Below the pieces are notes generated by a model. It was not told the DNA's origin and did not search any database. It saw only the letters and a list, made by a program, of their open reading frames with translations. The position numbers and the translations under genes were made by a program. Shown piece by piece: positions 49,052-60,520 of a DNA stretch of 64,000 nt (the first letter of the stretch is position 1; every line of letters starts with the position of its first letter). Source of the stretch: Rhizobium acidisoli (GTDB taxonomy: Bacteria > Pseudomonadota > Alphaproteobacteria > Rhizobiales > Rhizobiaceae); contig NZ_CP034998.1 in assembly GCF_002531755.2 (NCBI RefSeq), forward strand, positions 1,302,001 to 1,366,000, given 5' to 3'.

Positions 49052-49782
49052 TGGGTCAGAAAATCAATCCAATCGGTTTCCGTCTTGGCATCAACCGTAC
49101 CTGGGATAGCCGCTGGTTCGCGGACAATGCCGAGTACGGCCAGCTGCTGCACGAAGACCTGAAGATGCGCAAGTTCGTCATGAGCGAACTGAAGCAGGCC
49201 GGGATCTCCAAGGTGGTCATCGAGCGTCCGCACAAGAAGTGCCGCGTCACGATCCACTCGGCACGTCCGGGCCTGATCATCGGCCGCAAGGGCGCCGACA
49301 TCGACAAGCTCCGCAAGAAGCTGTCGGATATGACCAACTCGGAAACGCACCTCAACATCGTCGAAGTGCGCAAGCCCGAAGTCGACGCAACGCTGGTCGC
49401 TCAGTCGATCGCCCAGCAGCTCGAGCGCCGCGTGGCTTTCCGCCGCGCCATGAAGCGCGCGGTTCAGTCCGCGATGCGTCTTGGCGCCGAAGGCATCAAG
49501 ATCACCTGCGCCGGCCGTCTCGGCGGCGCTGAAATCGCCCGTACGGAATGGTACCGCGAAGGTCGTGTGCCGCTGCACACGCTACGCGCCGACATCGACT
49601 ACGGCACGGCTGAAGCAGAAACCGCGTTCGGCATCTGCGGCATCAAGGTCTGGATCTTCAAGGGCGAAATCCTTGAGCACGATCCGATGGCTTCCGAGCG
49701 CCGTGCGATGGAAGGTGACGCCCAGGGTCCGGCAAGCCGTGATCGTGACCGCGACAGAGACCGTCGCCGCGACAACGCTTGA
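49051..49782 (+). CDS. rpsC: 30S ribosomal protein S3
   Basis: 243 aa with the KH domain ([19 protein letters not shown]). The C-terminus ends in an Arg-Asp repeat tail ([15 protein letters not shown]), longer and more charged than in E. coli. Confidence 0.97.
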   Translation: MGQKINPIGFRLGINRTWDSRWFADNAEYGQLLHEDLKMRKFVMSELKQAGISKVVIERPHKKCRVTIHSARPGLIIGRKGADIDKLRKKLSDMTNSETHLNIVEVRKPEVDATLVAQSIAQQLERRVAFRRAMKRAVQSAMRLGAEGIKITCAGRLGGAEIARTEWYREGRVPLHTLRADIDYGTAEAETAFGICGIKVWIFKGEILEHDPMASERRAMEGDAQGPASRDRDRDRDRRRDNA

Positions 49783-49818
49783 TAGCGCGCGTGGCAGAGA
49801 AGTTCGGAGAATAAGAAA

Positions 49819-50232
49819 ATGTTGCAGCCAAAGCGTACCAAGTACCGCAAGCAATTCAAGGGCCGCATCAAGGGCGTCGCCAAGGGCGGTTCTGACCTGG
49901 CATTCGGCGAATTCGGCCTGAAGGCTCAGGAACCCAACCGCGTCAACGCGCGCGAGATCGAGGCGGCCCGCCGCGCGATCACGCGTTATATGAAGCGCGC
50001 CGGCCGTGTATGGATCCGCGTGTTCCCGGACGTTCCGGTAACCAAAAAGCCGACCGAAGTCCGCATGGGTAAGGGTAAGGGCTCCGTTGAATACTGGGCA
50101 TGCAAGGTCAAGCCCGGCCGTATGATGTTCGAGATCGACGGTGTCAGCGAAGAAATCGCCCGTGAGGCGCTTCGTCTCGGCTCTGCCAAGCTCTCGGTCA
50201 AGACGCGCTTCGTTCAGCGCATTGCAGAGTAA
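49819..50232 (+). CDS. rplP: 50S ribosomal protein L16
   Basis: 137 aa ([19 protein letters not shown]) with the [19 protein letters not shown] loop near the A-site tRNA. Confidence 0.97.
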   Translation: MLQPKRTKYRKQFKGRIKGVAKGGSDLAFGEFGLKAQEPNRVNAREIEAARRAITRYMKRAGRVWIRVFPDVPVTKKPTEVRMGKGKGSVEYWACKVKPGRMMFEIDGVSEEIAREALRLGSAKLSVKTRFVQRIAE

Positions 50233-50244
50233 GGGATTGAGCTC

Positions 50245-50445
50245 ATGAAAGCCTCAGATGTTCGCGGGTTCACCGCCGACCAACTCAAGGACGAGCTTGC
50301 CAAGCTGAAGAAGGAGCAGTTCAACCTGCGCTTCCAGAAGGCGACCGGCCAGCTCGAAAAGTCCTCGCGCATCAACGAAGTCCGCAAGGACATCGCCCGC
50401 GTGAAAACCATTGCCCGCCAGAAGGCGGCAGAAGTTAAGGCCTAA
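50245..50445 (+). CDS. rpmC: 50S ribosomal protein L29
   Basis: 66 aa ([20 protein letters not shown]), two-helix coiled coil at the tunnel exit; 12 bases after rplP. Confidence 0.97.
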   Translation: MKASDVRGFTADQLKDELAKLKKEQFNLRFQKATGQLEKSSRINEVRKDIARVKTIARQKAAEVKA

Positions 50446-50457
50446 AGGAAGAAAAAT

Positions 50458-50697
50458 ATGCCGAAGCGCATCCTGCAGGGCGTCGTCGTTGGCGACAAGA
50501 ACGAGAAGACGGTAGTGGTTCGCGTCGAGCGTCGTTTCGCTCACCCGCTGCTCCAGAAGACCGTTCGTCGTTCCAAGAAGTACAAGGCCCACGACGAGAA
50601 CAACCAGTACAAGATTGGCGATACCGTATCCATCGAGGAATGCGCGCCGATCTCCAAGGACAAGCGCTGGACGGTGATTTCCGCCCAGGGCCAGTAA
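50458..50697 (+). CDS. rpsQ: 30S ribosomal protein S17
   Basis: 79 aa ([20 protein letters not shown]) with the [19 protein letters not shown] loop. Last gene of the S10 group; a 257-nt gap to rplN follows. Confidence 0.97.
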   Translation: MPKRILQGVVVGDKNEKTVVVRVERRFAHPLLQKTVRRSKKYKAHDENNQYKIGDTVSIEECAPISKDKRWTVISAQGQ

Positions 50698-50954
50698 ACA
50701 GAATTTTGTGCGAGGCCTTGCGTCTCGCCGAAATATCTGTATGAAGCAGCGTCAGAACGCTCGAATGCCGGGCGTTCTTTTGCTTTGAGCGCACGGAAGG
50801 TCCTTCGGGAAACCACCCTGGCACGATCGATCCCGCGCTATTCAGCATTGCCGCGTCTGTGCTGCCGTTTCGGCAGTTCGGCCGGCGAAAATTTTCATAA
50901 GCCGGAGTAGGGGGCTAGCCCAACCATTCCGGTAAACCAAGAAGGCGACCTGAT
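50698..50954 (+). promoter_or_regulatory. S10/spc operon junction with terminator-like hairpin
   Basis: Contains GCGAG/CTCGC (50710-50728) and AGAACGC/GCGTTCT (50754-50778) followed by TTTGCTTT, terminator-like. The remainder (50790-50954) should hold the spc promoter or leader; I cannot assign boxes. Confidence 0.5.
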
Positions 50955-51323
50955 ATGATTCAGATGCAAACAAACCTCGACGTCGCGGATAATTCCGGCG
51001 CACGTCGTGTCATGTGCATCAAGGTGCTGGGCGGCTCGAAGCGCAAGTATGCCTCGATCGGCGACGTCATCGTCGTTTCGATCAAGGAAGCGATCCCGCG
51101 CGGCCGCGTGAAGAAGGGTGACGTGATGAAGGCGGTTGTCGTTCGCACCGCCAAGGACATCCGTCGTCCGGATGGCTCCGTCATCCGTTTCGACACCAAC
51201 GCAGCAGTCCTCATCGACAACAAGAAAGAGCCGATCGGCACCCGTATCTTCGGACCGGTTCCGCGCGAACTTCGCGCCAAGAACCACATGAAGATCATCT
51301 CGCTGGCTCCCGAAGTACTGTAA
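50955..51323 (+). CDS. rplN: 50S ribosomal protein L14
   Basis: 122 aa ([21 protein letters not shown]). First gene of the spc operon. Confidence 0.98.
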   Translation: MIQMQTNLDVADNSGARRVMCIKVLGGSKRKYASIGDVIVVSIKEAIPRGRVKKGDVMKAVVVRTAKDIRRPDGSVIRFDTNAAVLIDNKKEPIGTRIFGPVPRELRAKNHMKIISLAPEVL

Positions 51324-51334
51324 GGAGCAAAGGG

Positions 51335-51643
51335 ATGCAGAAGATTCGTAAGGGCGACAAGGTCGTCATGCTCGCTGGCAAGGACAAGGGCCGTACCGGC
51401 GAAGTTGTCCAGGTCATGCCGAAGGAAGATCGTGCCGTTGTTCGTGGCGTCAACGTCGTCAAGCGCCACCAGCGCCAGACGCAGACCCAGGAAGCCGGCA
51501 TCATCAACAAGGAAGCCTCCGTTCACCTGTCGAACGTTGCAATCGTCGACAAGGACGGCAAGCCGACCCGCGTCGGTTTCAAGGTTGTTGACGGCAAAAA
51601 GGTCCGTGTGGCCAAGCGTTCTGGAGAAGTGATCGATGGCTGA
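51335..51643 (+). CDS. rplX: 50S ribosomal protein L24
   Basis: 102 aa with KOW motif ([19 protein letters not shown]). Overlaps rplE by eight bases. Confidence 0.97.
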   Translation: MQKIRKGDKVVMLAGKDKGRTGEVVQVMPKEDRAVVRGVNVVKRHQRQTQTQEAGIINKEASVHLSNVAIVDKDGKPTRVGFKVVDGKKVRVAKRSGEVIDG

Positions 51644-52193
51644 GGCAAAATACGAGCCGCGGCTCAAGAAGGAATATGTCGAGCGCATCCGCAAGGCGAT
51701 GCAGGAGCAGTTCTCCTACGCCAACGAGATGATGATCCCGAAGCTCGACAAGATCGTGATCAACATGGGTGTCGGCGAAGCGACCGCTGACTCGAAGAAG
51801 CCGACGGTAGCTGCCGCCGACCTCGCAGCGATCGCCGGCCAGAAGCCGGTCATCACCCGCGCCCGCAACTCCATCGCAGGCTTCAAGGTCCGCGAACAGA
51901 TGCCGATCGGCGCGAAGGTCACCCTGCGCGGCGCCCGCATGTACGAGTTCCTGGATCGCCTGGTCAACATCGCGCTTCCGCGCGTTCGCGACTTCCGCGG
52001 CCTGAACCCGAAAAGCTTTGACGGCCGTGGCAACTTCGCCATGGGCATCAAGGAGCACATTGTGTTCCCTGAGATCAACTACGACAAGGTTGATCAGATG
52101 TGGGGCATGGACATCATCGTTTGCACGACGGCGACGACCGACGACGAAGCACGGGCTCTTCTGAAAGAGTTCAGCTTCCCGTTCCGTCAATAA
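51636..52193 (+). CDS. rplE: 50S ribosomal protein L5
   Basis: 185 aa; 5S rRNA binder ([19 protein letters not shown]). Starts inside the end of rplX, implying coupling. Confidence 0.97.
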   Translation: MAEAKYEPRLKKEYVERIRKAMQEQFSYANEMMIPKLDKIVINMGVGEATADSKKPTVAAADLAAIAGQKPVITRARNSIAGFKVREQMPIGAKVTLRGARMYEFLDRLVNIALPRVRDFRGLNPKSFDGRGNFAMGIKEHIVFPEINYDKVDQMWGMDIIVCTTATTDDEARALLKEFSFPFRQ

Positions 52194-52225
52194 CCGTAAC
52201 GACGAGCGTAGAAAAGGAACCTGAC

Positions 52226-52531
52226 ATGGCGAAGACAAGCGCAGTTGAAAAGAATAAGCGCCGCCGTACTACGGTCGCCAACCAGGCCGCTAAGCGGGCT
52301 GCGTTGAAGGCGATCATCATGAACCAGGCTCTTCCGATCGAAGAGCGGTTCAAGGCCTCGATCAAGCTGGCATCCCTGCCGCGTGATGGATCGAAGACCC
52401 GTATTCGCAACCGTTGCGAAGTTTCGGGGCGTCCGCGCGCATATTACCGCAAACTGCGCATGTCGCGTATTGCGCTGCGTGAACTGGGCAATCTCGGCAA
52501 GGTGCCGGGCATCGTCAAGTCGAGCTGGTAA
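52226..52531 (+). CDS. rpsN: 30S ribosomal protein S14, zinc-free type
   Basis: 101 aa from the ATG at 52226 (AAAAGGAA upstream; the frame extends into rplE). It has only one cysteine, so it is the long C-minus form that does not need zinc. Confidence 0.97.
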   Translation: MAKTSAVEKNKRRRTTVANQAAKRAALKAIIMNQALPIEERFKASIKLASLPRDGSKTRIRNRCEVSGRPRAYYRKLRMSRIALRELGNLGKVPGIVKSSW

Positions 52532-52543
52532 GGAGCAGGTTAC

Positions 52544-52942
52544 ATGACAATGACTGATCCGTTGGGCGATATGCTCACCCGTATCCGTAACGGCGCTTCC
52601 CGCCGCAAGTCGTCGGTTTCGACGCCTGCGTCCAAGCTCCGTGCACGTGTTCTCGATGTCCTGCAGTCCGAAGGCTACATCCGTGGCTATTCCGTTGTCG
52701 ATTTCGGCAATGGCAAGTCGGAACTCAGCATCGAGCTGAAATATTATGAAGGCGCATCGGTGATCCGTGAGATCGGCCGTGTGTCCAAGCCGGGCCGCCG
52801 GGTTTATGTCTCGGTCAAGTCCATTCCGCAGGTCGCGAACGGCCTCGGCATCACCATCCTTTCGACTCCGAAGGGTGTGATGGCCGATCACCAGGCTCGC
52901 GAACAGAACGTTGGCGGCGAGGTTCTTTGCTCGGTCTTCTAA
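52544..52942 (+). CDS. rpsH: 30S ribosomal protein S8
   Basis: 132 aa ([20 protein letters not shown]) with C-terminal [20 protein letters not shown]. In E. coli S8 represses the spc operon. AAGGAG nine bases before the first ATG. Confidence 0.97.
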   Translation: MTMTDPLGDMLTRIRNGASRRKSSVSTPASKLRARVLDVLQSEGYIRGYSVVDFGNGKSELSIELKYYEGASVIREIGRVSKPGRRVYVSVKSIPQVANGLGITILSTPKGVMADHQAREQNVGGEVLCSVF

Positions 52943-52984
52943 GATCGGGCAGGGATCTCCATAGCGAACAGACAGGATTGAAAC

Positions 52985-53518
52985 ATGTCTCGTATCGGTA
53001 AAAAGCCCGTTCAGGTGCCTGCTGGGATCACGGCTACGGTCGATGGCCAGAAGGTCACTGCAAAGGGCCCGAAGGGCGAGCTGTTTTTCGTTGCTAACGA
53101 CGAAATCAGCCTCAAGCTCGAAAACAACGCGGTCGTCGTGACGCCCGTGAACCAGACCAAGGATGCACGTTCGAAGTGGGGCATGTCCCGCACGATGATC
53201 GAAGGCATCTTCAAGGGCGTCAAGGACGGCTTTGAGCGCAAGCTCGAAATCAACGGCGTCGGTTACCGCGCCTCGCTGCAGGGCAAGAACCTGCAGCTGG
53301 CCCTCGGCTTCAGCCACGACGTGATCTATGAGCCGCCGGTCGGCATCACGATCGCCGTTCCGAAGCCGACTGAAATTGTTGTCTCCGGCATCAATAAGCA
53401 GCAGGTCGGTCAGGTCGCCGCCGAAATCCGCGAATATCGCGGTCCTGAGCCCTACAAGGGCAAGGGCGTCAAGTACGCTGACGAGCGGATCGTCCGCAAA
53501 GAAGGCAAGAAGAAGTAA
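52985..53518 (+). CDS. rplF: 50S ribosomal protein L6
   Basis: 177 aa ([14 protein letters not shown]) with the C-terminal [11 protein letters not shown] segment ([15 protein letters not shown]). Confidence 0.98.
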   Translation: MSRIGKKPVQVPAGITATVDGQKVTAKGPKGELFFVANDEISLKLENNAVVVTPVNQTKDARSKWGMSRTMIEGIFKGVKDGFERKLEINGVGYRASLQGKNLQLALGFSHDVIYEPPVGITIAVPKPTEIVVSGINKQQVGQVAAEIREYRGPEPYKGKGVKYADERIVRKEGKKK

Positions 53519-53530
53519 GGATCACGCGAA

Positions 53531-53893
53531 ATGGCTAGCAGGAAAGAAGCACTTGCACGTCGTGCCAACCGCGTGCGCCGTCATCTCAAGTCGGTGGCCA
53601 ACGGCCGTCCGCGCCTGTCGGTTCATCGCTCCTCGAAGAACATCTACGCTCAGGTTATCGACGATGTTGCCGGCAAGACACTTGCCGCTGCATCGACCCT
53701 CGATAAGGATCTGCGCGGTTCTCTGAAGACCGGTGCTGACACAGCAGCAGCTGCCCTCGTCGGCAAGCTCGTTGCAGAGCGCGCTTCGAAGGCTGGAGTT
53801 ACCGACGTCGTATTCGACCGTGGCGCCTTCATCTATCATGGCCGCATCAAGGCTCTCGCCGATGCAGCCCGCGAAGGCGGTCTCACCTTCTGA
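53531..53893 (+). CDS. rplR: 50S ribosomal protein L18
   Basis: 120 aa; 5S rRNA binder ending [17 protein letters not shown] 130-nt gap to rpsE follows, longer than the others in this operon. Confidence 0.97.
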   Translation: MASRKEALARRANRVRRHLKSVANGRPRLSVHRSSKNIYAQVIDDVAGKTLAAASTLDKDLRGSLKTGADTAAAALVGKLVAERASKAGVTDVVFDRGAFIYHGRIKALADAAREGGLTF

Positions 53894-54023
53894 TCAGTTT
53901 CCGGCCGGACGCTTTGGCGCCGGCCGGATTTTCGCCGGACCGCAGGCACTCTCCGGAAGGGGAGGCTGATGCGGTCCACATGTATTTGCCGATTGCACCC
54001 GGAAAAGAAAAAGGAAGAGGACA

Positions 54024-54593
54024 ATGGCACAGGAAAGAAGGCCGCAGCGGGAAGACCGCCAGAGCCGTGAAGAGCGCGATAGCGAATTCGTCGACAAGCT
54101 GGTCGCGATCAACCGCGTCGCCAAGGTTGTCAAGGGCGGCCGTCGTTTCGGTTTCGCAGCACTCGTCGTCGTCGGCGACCAGAAGGGCCGCGTTGGCTTC
54201 GGCCATGGCAAGGCACGCGAAGTGCCGGAAGCCATCCGCAAGGCAACCGAAGCCGCCAAGCGCGAACTGATCTTCGTACCGCTGCGTGACGGCCGTACGC
54301 TGCATCACGACGTTCACGGCCGCCATGGCGCCGGCAAGGTTCTGCTGCGCTCGGCCAAGGTCGGTACCGGCATCATCGCCGGCGGTCCGATGCGCGCCGT
54401 ATTCGAAACGCTCGGCATGCACGACGTCGTCGCCAAGTCGACTGGTTCGTCGAACCCCTACAACATGGTTCGCGCCACCTTCGACGCTCTGAAGCACCAG
54501 GTTCACCCGAAGGACATCGCAGCTCAGCGCGGCATCAAGTATGCAACGCTGCAGGCTCGTCGTAGCGCCTCCGGCAACGCCTCTGAAGAATAA
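54024..54593 (+). CDS. rpsE: 30S ribosomal protein S5
   Basis: 189 aa with an Arg/Glu-rich N-terminal extension and the core [24 protein letters not shown] lies upstream. Confidence 0.97.
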   Translation: MAQERRPQREDRQSREERDSEFVDKLVAINRVAKVVKGGRRFGFAALVVVGDQKGRVGFGHGKAREVPEAIRKATEAAKRELIFVPLRDGRTLHHDVHGRHGAGKVLLRSAKVGTGIIAGGPMRAVFETLGMHDVVAKSTGSSNPYNMVRATFDALKHQVHPKDIAAQRGIKYATLQARRSASGNASEE

Positions 54594-54607
54594 GAGGAGT
54601 TTGACAG

Positions 54608-54817
54608 ATGGCCAAGGCTACCAAGAAGGCTGAAGCGAAGACTGTCACGATCGAACAGATCGGCAGCCCGATTCGCCGTCCGGATGTTCAGCAGCGCACG
54701 CTGATCGGTCTCGGACTGAACAAGATGCACCGTCGCCGCACGCTGGAGGATACTCCTTCGGTTCGTGGCATGATCCGTGCTGTCCAGCATCTCGTTCGCG
54801 TCGTCGACGAGAAGTGA
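54608..54817 (+). CDS. rpmD: 50S ribosomal protein L30
   Basis: 69 aa with a short lysine-rich N-terminal extension before the core ([19 protein letters not shown]). Confidence 0.96.
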   Translation: MAKATKKAEAKTVTIEQIGSPIRRPDVQQRTLIGLGLNKMHRRRTLEDTPSVRGMIRAVQHLVRVVDEK

Positions 54818-54833
54818 GACGGAGGAAACGCTC

Positions 54834-55310
54834 ATGAAACTCAATGAAATTAAAGACAACGAAGGCTCGACCCACAGCCGCAAGCGCCTCGGCCGCGGTA
54901 TCGGCTCGGGTTCCGGCAAGACCGGTGGTCGCGGTGTGAAGGGTCAGAAGTCCCGTTCGGGCGTCGCCATCAACGGCTTCGAAGGCGGCCAGATGCCGAT
55001 CTATCGTCGCCTGCCGAAGCGCGGCTTCAACAACATTTTCGCTTCCGATTTTGTTGTTGTGTCGCTGGCTCGCATCCAAGCGGCGATCGACGCCGGCAAG
55101 CTCGATGCCAAGGCGACCGTTGACGCAGCTGCCCTCAAGGCAGCCGGCGTCATCCGCCGCACCAAGGACGGCGTTCGCGTTCTCGCCGACGGCGAGCTGA
55201 AGGCCAAGATCACCATCGTCGTTGCCGGCGCCTCCAAGCCTGCCGTCGAGAAAATCGAAAAGGCCGGCGGCACCGTGACGCTGCTTTCGGCTCCGGCTGC
55301 AGCCGAATAA
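54834..55310 (+). CDS. rplO: 50S ribosomal protein L15
   Basis: 158 aa from the ATG at 54834 after GGAGGAAA ([20 protein letters not shown]), Gly-rich N-terminus, R-x-LPKRGF core. Confidence 0.97.
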   Translation: MKLNEIKDNEGSTHSRKRLGRGIGSGSGKTGGRGVKGQKSRSGVAINGFEGGQMPIYRRLPKRGFNNIFASDFVVVSLARIQAAIDAGKLDAKATVDAAALKAAGVIRRTKDGVRVLADGELKAKITIVVAGASKPAVEKIEKAGGTVTLLSAPAAAE

Positions 55311-55324
55311 TAATCTGATGATAT

Positions 55325-55357
55325 ATCGCCCGGGGTGCTTCACACCGGGCGATTTTG
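55325..55357 (+). terminator. Terminator-like hairpin between rplO and secY
   Basis: ATCGCCCGG / CCGGGCGAT (55325-55353), with an inner GTG/CAC pairing, followed by TTTT. It lies inside the operon in a 233-nt leader before secY, so it probably gives partial termination. Confidence 0.65.
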
Positions 55358-55543
55358 CTCCCATATGTGGGCCTCACAAAATGTTGGCTGGCGCGCCCGC
55401 GTCATGCCGGTAAGACTGAAACAAGGGTGAGGCATGGGGTTGCGCTGCAATCCGTACTGAACCCGGTTTTGAATAATTTTCATACTGATTCCGGGGCCGG
55501 CCTATCCCCCAGAGACGCCGGAATTGGTAGCGCGGAGAAACGC

Positions 55544-56884
55544 ATGGCTTCTGCAGCGGAACAATTGGCATCCAACCTCAATTTTTCGACCTTTGCCAAA
55601 GCCGAGGATTTGAAGAAGCGCCTGTGGTTCACACTGGCAGCTCTCCTCGTTTACAGGCTCGGTACCCATATTCCGCTTCCGGGCCTCAATCCCGAAGCCT
55701 ATGCCCAGGCTTTCCGCGGCCAGGCGGGTGGCATTCTCGGCCTTTTCAACATGTTTTCGGGCGGCGCCGTTCAGCGCATGGCGATCTTCGCGCTCGGCAT
55801 CATGCCCTACATCTCTGCTTCGATCATCGTGCAGCTCATGACATCGGTCGTGCCGGCGCTCGAAAACCTCAAGAAAGAGGGCGAGCAGGGCCGTAAGATC
55901 ATCAACCAGTATACCCGCTATGGCACGGTCATCCTCGGTGCGCTCCAGGCATACGGCATTGCCGCCGGTCTCGAGAGCGGCCAGGGCCTCGTCGTCGATC
56001 CCGGCTTGTTCTTCCGTGTTTCCACCGTTCTGACGCTGCTCGGCGGCACGATGTTCCTGATGTGGCTCGGCGAGCAGATCACGTCGCGCGGCATCGGCAA
56101 CGGCATCTCGCTGATCATTTTCGCCGGCATCGCCGCCGGTCTTCCGACAGCCCTTGCCGGCACGCTCGAGCTTGGCCGTACGGGCGCCCTGTCGACCTTC
56201 CTCATTCTGCTGGTCATCATCGTCGCGATCGGCGTCATCGGGGTCATCGTCTTCGTCGAGCGCGCGCAGCGCCGGCTTTTGATCCAGTATCCGAAGCGCC
56301 AGGTCGGCAACCGGATGTTCCAGGGCGATACCTCGCATCTGCCGCTGAAGCTCAACACCTCGGGCGTCATCCCGGCGATCTTCGCCTCGTCGCTGCTGCT
56401 GCTGCCGGCAACGCTTGCAGGCTTTGCAAACAGCACGGCAATGCCCTCCTGGGCAACGTCGATCGTAGCGGCCCTCGGCCATGGCCAGCCGCTCTACATG
56501 GTGCTCTATGCGGCGCTGATCGCCTTCTTCGCCTTCTTCTATACCGCCATCGTCTTCAATCCGAAGGACACGGCCGACAATCTGAAGAAGCATGGCGGCT
56601 TCATTCCCGGCATCCGCCCGGGCGAGCGCACCGCCGAATATATCGACTACGTGCTGACCCGAATCACGGTGATCGGCGCAATCTATCTCGTCTTCGTCTG
56701 CATCCTTCCGGAGATCTTGGTGTCGCAAACCGGCATCCCATTATCCCTTGGTGGGACTTCGCTTTTGATCGTGGTTAGCGTAACTCTTGATACGGTTGCA
56801 CAGATCCAGGGTCACCTGATCGCGCAGCAATACGAAGGCCTGATCAAGAAATCGAAGTTGCGTGGAGGAAAGAGGGGGCGATGA
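55544..56884 (+). CDS. secY: Preprotein translocase subunit SecY
   Basis: 446-aa channel subunit with ten transmembrane helices, e.g. plug region [21 protein letters not shown] and cytoplasmic loops with QYPKRQVGN and GIRPGERT. The ATG at 55544 (GCGGAG upstream) was chosen; the frame extends 63 codons further over the leader hairpin without a ribosome site. Overlaps adk by ATGA. Confidence 0.97.
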   Translation: MASAAEQLASNLNFSTFAKAEDLKKRLWFTLAALLVYRLGTHIPLPGLNPEAYAQAFRGQAGGILGLFNMFSGGAVQRMAIFALGIMPYISASIIVQLMTSVVPALENLKKEGEQGRKIINQYTRYGTVILGALQAYGIAAGLESGQGLVVDPGLFFRVSTVLTLLGGTMFLMWLGEQITSRGIGNGISLIIFAGIAAGLPTALAGTLELGRTGALSTFLILLVIIVAIGVIGVIVFVERAQRRLLIQYPKRQVGNRMFQGDTSHLPLKLNTSGVIPAIFASSLLLLPATLAGFANSTAMPSWATSIVAALGHGQPLYMVLYAALIAFFAFFYTAIVFNPKDTADNLKKHGGFIPGIRPGERTAEYIDYVLTRITVIGAIYLVFVCILPEILVSQTGIPLSLGGTSLLIVVSVTLDTVAQIQGHLIAQQYEGLIKKSKLRGGKRGR

Positions 56885-57531
56885 GACTTATCCTTTTAGG
56901 GCCGCCGGGCGCGGGTAAGGGAACCCAGGCCCAGCGGATCGTGGAAAAGCACGGCATTCCGCAGCTTTCCACGGGGGACATGCTGCGCGCAGCGGTTAAC
57001 GCCGGCACGGATGTCGGCAAGCGCGCCAAGGCGGTGATGGATGCCGGCAAACTTGTCTCGGATGAGATTGTTATCGCCATCGTCTCCGAGCGAATCGATC
57101 AACCAGATTGCGCCAACGGCTTCATTCTCGACGGTTTCCCGAGGACGCTTGTCCAGGCGGATGCCACCGAAGCGATGCTGCGGGCGAAGGGCCTCGGCCT
57201 CTCCGTCGTCATCGAATTCCGTGTCGACGATGACGAACTGGTCCGCCGTGTCGCCGGCCGCTACTCCTGCGCACAGTGCGGCAGTGTCTATCACGATACC
57301 GATAAGGTTCCGGCTGCCGAAGGCGTCTGCGACAAGTGCGGTTCCACGCACTTCAAGCGCCGTCCCGACGACAATCCGGAGACCATGACGGCTCGGCTGC
57401 AGGTCTATTACAAGGAAACCTCGCCGCTGATCGGCTATTACCATGCCAAGGGCAAACTCAGGTCCGTGGACGGCATGGCGGAAATCGATCAGGTGACGGC
57501 CGAGGTCGAAAACATTCTTTCCAAGCTTTAA
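56881..57531 (+). CDS. adk: Adenylate kinase
   Basis: Interconverts ATP + AMP and 2 ADP. 216 aa with P-loop [10 protein letters not shown] (8-17), the GFPRT AMP site near 85, and a long LID with four cysteines (CAQCG ... CDKCG), a zinc-binding LID unlike that of E. coli. Coupled to secY. Confidence 0.97.
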   Translation: MRLILLGPPGAGKGTQAQRIVEKHGIPQLSTGDMLRAAVNAGTDVGKRAKAVMDAGKLVSDEIVIAIVSERIDQPDCANGFILDGFPRTLVQADATEAMLRAKGLGLSVVIEFRVDDDELVRRVAGRYSCAQCGSVYHDTDKVPAAEGVCDKCGSTHFKRRPDDNPETMTARLQVYYKETSPLIGYYHAKGKLRSVDGMAEIDQVTAEVENILSKL

Positions 57532-57752
57532 GGCTTTGAAAATAAACTTGGCGGAACGGTTGCTTTTCAGCAGTGATTCCGCTAAACACCGCGCCAACTC
57601 GCGACATTCCATGCGATCGGCGCGGATTTCCCAGGGAAGTCCGGGTGCGGTCGTTTTGACATGTTACGGACGTAAATCTGAACGAGCGGTTCCAAAGGCC
57701 GCATAACGAAGCCCACTTGCCGGATGGCAACTGGAATGCAAGGAGAACAGGC

Positions 57753-58121
57753 GTGGCACGTATCGCTGGCGTCAACATCCCGACTGCGAAGCGCGTTGTT
57801 ATCGCGTTGACCTACATTCACGGGATCGGTCCGAAATTCGCACAGGAAATCGTCGAGAAGGTCGGTATCCCGGCTGAACGTCGTGTGCATCAGCTGACGG
57901 ACGCCGAAGTCCTTCAGATCCGCGAAGCCATCGACCGCGACTATCAGGTCGAAGGCGATCTTCGTCGCGATACCGCGATGAACATCAAGCGCCTGATGGA
58001 CCTCGGCTGCTACCGCGGCCTGCGTCATCGCCGCGGCCTTCCGGTCCGCGGTCAGCGCACGCACACCAATGCCCGCACCCGCAAGGGCCCGGCAAAGGCA
58101 ATCGCTGGCAAGAAGAAGTAA
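57753..58121 (+). CDS. rpsM: 30S ribosomal protein S13
   Basis: 122 aa starting at a GTG (57753) with AAGGAG eight bases upstream: (M)[20 protein letters not shown]. First gene of the alpha operon; no rpmJ gene is found between adk and it. The 221-nt gap before it should hold a promoter or leader. Confidence 0.96.
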   Translation: MARIAGVNIPTAKRVVIALTYIHGIGPKFAQEIVEKVGIPAERRVHQLTDAEVLQIREAIDRDYQVEGDLRRDTAMNIKRLMDLGCYRGLRHRRGLPVRGQRTHTNARTRKGPAKAIAGKKK

Positions 58122-58254
58122 TTTCCGGGAAACCGGGGTGGGGAGGCTGGCGGTCTGCGCCGGCCTCTTTTGAGTTTGGAGCGGGACCATATAGGCGCCG
58201 TTCCGGTGTAGCCGCTGGCATTACGGCGGTGAAGAGATCAACGAAAGGAATACC

Positions 58255-58644
58255 ATGGCTAAGGAAGCCGTCCGCGTTCGCCGTCGTGAACGCAAGAACA
58301 TCTCGTCGGGTGTCGCTCACGTCAACTCGACCTTCAACAACACGATGATCACCATCACCGATGCCCAGGGCAACGCGATCGCTTGGTCGTCGGCTGGCGC
58401 CAAGGGCTTCAAGGGCTCGCGCAAGTCGACCCCGTTCGCTGCCCAGATTGCTGCTGAAGACTGCGCCAAGAAGGCTCAGGAGCACGGCATGAAGTCGCTG
58501 GAAGTCGAAGTCTGCGGTCCGGGTTCGGGTCGTGAATCGGCTCTGCGCGCGCTCCAGGCTGCAGGTTTCATGATCACGTCCATCCGCGACGTGACCCCGA
58601 TCCCGCACAATGGCTGCCGTCCGCGCAAGAAGCGCCGCGTCTGA
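58255..58644 (+). CDS. rpsK: 30S ribosomal protein S11
   Basis: 129 aa with [18 protein letters not shown] and C-terminal [18 protein letters not shown]. Confidence 0.98.
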   Translation: MAKEAVRVRRRERKNISSGVAHVNSTFNNTMITITDAQGNAIAWSSAGAKGFKGSRKSTPFAAQIAAEDCAKKAQEHGMKSLEVEVCGPGSGRESALRALQAAGFMITSIRDVTPIPHNGCRPRKKRRV

Positions 58645-58741
58645 TCATCGCTCTCGTCACTGGTGAGCGCCTTGGCGCTCCCGGTGGTTTTCAAGCTCGG
58701 TTGCCACGATTGGATGGTGGCAACGAACGGAAGGCAAACTC

Positions 58742-59752
58742 ATGATTCAGAAGAACTGGCAGGAACTGATCAAGCCGAACAAGGTGGAGTTCTCCTCGAG
58801 CTCGCGCACCAGGGCGACGCTTGTTGCCGAACCGCTGGAGCGCGGCTTCGGACTCACCCTCGGCAATGCGCTTCGCCGCGTTCTGCTCTCCTCGCTGCGC
58901 GGCGCTGCCGTCACGGCGGTGCAGATCGATGGTGTGCTGCATGAATTCTCCTCGATTCCGGGCGTCCGCGAAGACGTCACGGACATCGTGCTCAACATCA
59001 AGGAAATCGCCATCAAGATGGATGGCGACGACGCAAAGCGCATGGTCGTGCGCAAGCAGGGCCCGGGCGTTGTCACGGCTGGCGACATCCAGACGGTCGG
59101 CGATATCGAAATCCTCAACCCCGAGCATGTCATCTGCACGCTCGACGAGGGCGCCGAAATCCGCATGGAGTTCACCGTCAACAACGGCAAGGGCTACGTT
59201 CCGGCTGAGCGCAATCGTGCGGAAGATGCTCCGATCGGTCTCATCCCGGTCGACAGCCTCTATTCGCCGGTCAAGAAGGTGTCCTACAAGGTTGAAAATA
59301 CCCGCGAAGGACAGGTTCTCGACTACGACAAGCTGAACATGACCATCGAAACCGATGGCTCGATCACCGGCGAAGACGCCGTCGCTTTTGCGGCGCGCAT
59401 TCTCCAGGATCAGCTTGGCGTCTTCGTCAACTTCGACGAGCCGCAGAAGGAAACCGAAGAGGAAGCAGTCACCGAACTGGCTTTCAACCCGGCTCTCCTG
59501 AAGAAGGTGGACGAACTCGAACTGTCGGTCCGTTCGGCAAACTGCCTGAAGAACGACAACATCGTCTACATCGGCGACCTCATTCAGAAGACCGAAGCAG
59601 AAATGCTCCGCACACCGAATTTTGGTCGCAAGTCGCTGAACGAAATCAAGGAAGTTCTCGCTTCCATGGGCCTGCACCTCGGCATGGAAGTGCCGGCATG
59701 GCCGCCCGAGAACATCGAAGATCTCGCCAAGCGTTACGAAGACCAATATTGA
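58742..59752 (+). CDS. rpoA: RNA polymerase alpha subunit
   Basis: 336 aa. N-terminal dimerisation domain ([19 protein letters not shown]), linker, and C-terminal domain with the UP-element/activator helices ([30 protein letters not shown]). Confidence 0.98.
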   Translation: MIQKNWQELIKPNKVEFSSSSRTRATLVAEPLERGFGLTLGNALRRVLLSSLRGAAVTAVQIDGVLHEFSSIPGVREDVTDIVLNIKEIAIKMDGDDAKRMVVRKQGPGVVTAGDIQTVGDIEILNPEHVICTLDEGAEIRMEFTVNNGKGYVPAERNRAEDAPIGLIPVDSLYSPVKKVSYKVENTREGQVLDYDKLNMTIETDGSITGEDAVAFAARILQDQLGVFVNFDEPQKETEEEAVTELAFNPALLKKVDELELSVRSANCLKNDNIVYIGDLIQKTEAEMLRTPNFGRKSLNEIKEVLASMGLHLGMEVPAWPPENIEDLAKRYEDQY

Positions 59753-59929
59753 GCGGCGTGAGGAAAAGTGTGGAGCGGTTTTCCGCCCGCACGCCGATCG
59801 CAAGAACATAACAAAAGGCAGGCTCTTTCGGCTGCCTTTCCCCGTCAAACAGCAGGCCGATCGCCTGCATGTGCCAGGAAACGGCAGGCCCACTTAGCGT
59901 AAGGGCACCTGCATTAAAGGAGAATAGCA

Positions 59930-60352
59930 ATGCGCCATGGTAAAGCCGGCCGCAAGCTGAATAGAACTGCAAGCCACCGCAAGGCGATGTTCGCCAACAT
60001 GGCGGCTTCGCTGATTACCCACGAGCAGATCGTCACGACCCTGCCGAAGGCCAAGGAAATCCGTCCGATCGTCGAGAAGCTCGTCACGCTCGGCAAGCGC
60101 GGCGACCTGCATGCTCGCCGTCAGGCGATCTCGCAGATCCGCGATGCCGCTGTCGTCTCGAAGCTGTTCGACACGATCGCAACGCGTTACGCCACCCGCA
60201 ACGGCGGCTATCTGCGTATCATGAAGGCCGGCTTCCGCCAGGGCGACAATGCCGCCATGGCCGTTGTCGAATTCGTTGACCGCGACACCTTCGCCAAGGG
60301 CGCAGCCGACAAGGCCCGCGTCGCTGCCGAAGAGCAGGCCGTCGCCGCTTAA
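59930..60352 (+). CDS. rplQ: 50S ribosomal protein L17
   Basis: 140 aa ([20 protein letters not shown]) with an Ala-rich C-terminal tail. Ends the alpha operon; terminator follows. Confidence 0.98.
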   Translation: MRHGKAGRKLNRTASHRKAMFANMAASLITHEQIVTTLPKAKEIRPIVEKLVTLGKRGDLHARRQAISQIRDAAVVSKLFDTIATRYATRNGGYLRIMKAGFRQGDNAAMAVVEFVDRDTFAKGAADKARVAAEEQAVAA

Positions 60353-60372
60353 TCTTCCGCTCCGTCGGAAAC

Positions 60373-60410
60373 AAAACAGCCGGGCTCGCAAAGCCCGGCT
60401 GTTTTTGTTT
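60373..60410 (+). terminator. Intrinsic terminator of rplQ
   Basis: Exact 14-bp stem AAAACAGCCGGGCT / AGCCCGGCTGTTTT, CGCAA loop, then TGTTTG. Confidence 0.93.
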
Positions 60411-60520
60411 GTTCAGAGCAGCGGGCCGGACCTTCGCTCTGTGACGACGGCTAAGCCCCTGACAATGCGGTATCTGCATAGAAGCCGTTCAAATGGCTGG
60501 GACTGTGAGGGACAGCTGAA

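Noticed and set aside
55355..55543. 63-codon N-terminal extension of SecY
   Set aside because: It would begin beside a terminator hairpin, lacks a ribosome site, and SecY proteins start at the [12 protein letters not shown] segment.
57532..57752. Expected rpmJ (L36) gene between adk and rpsM
   Set aside because: No 37-41 codon Cys-containing L36 frame is present; the gap is non-coding.
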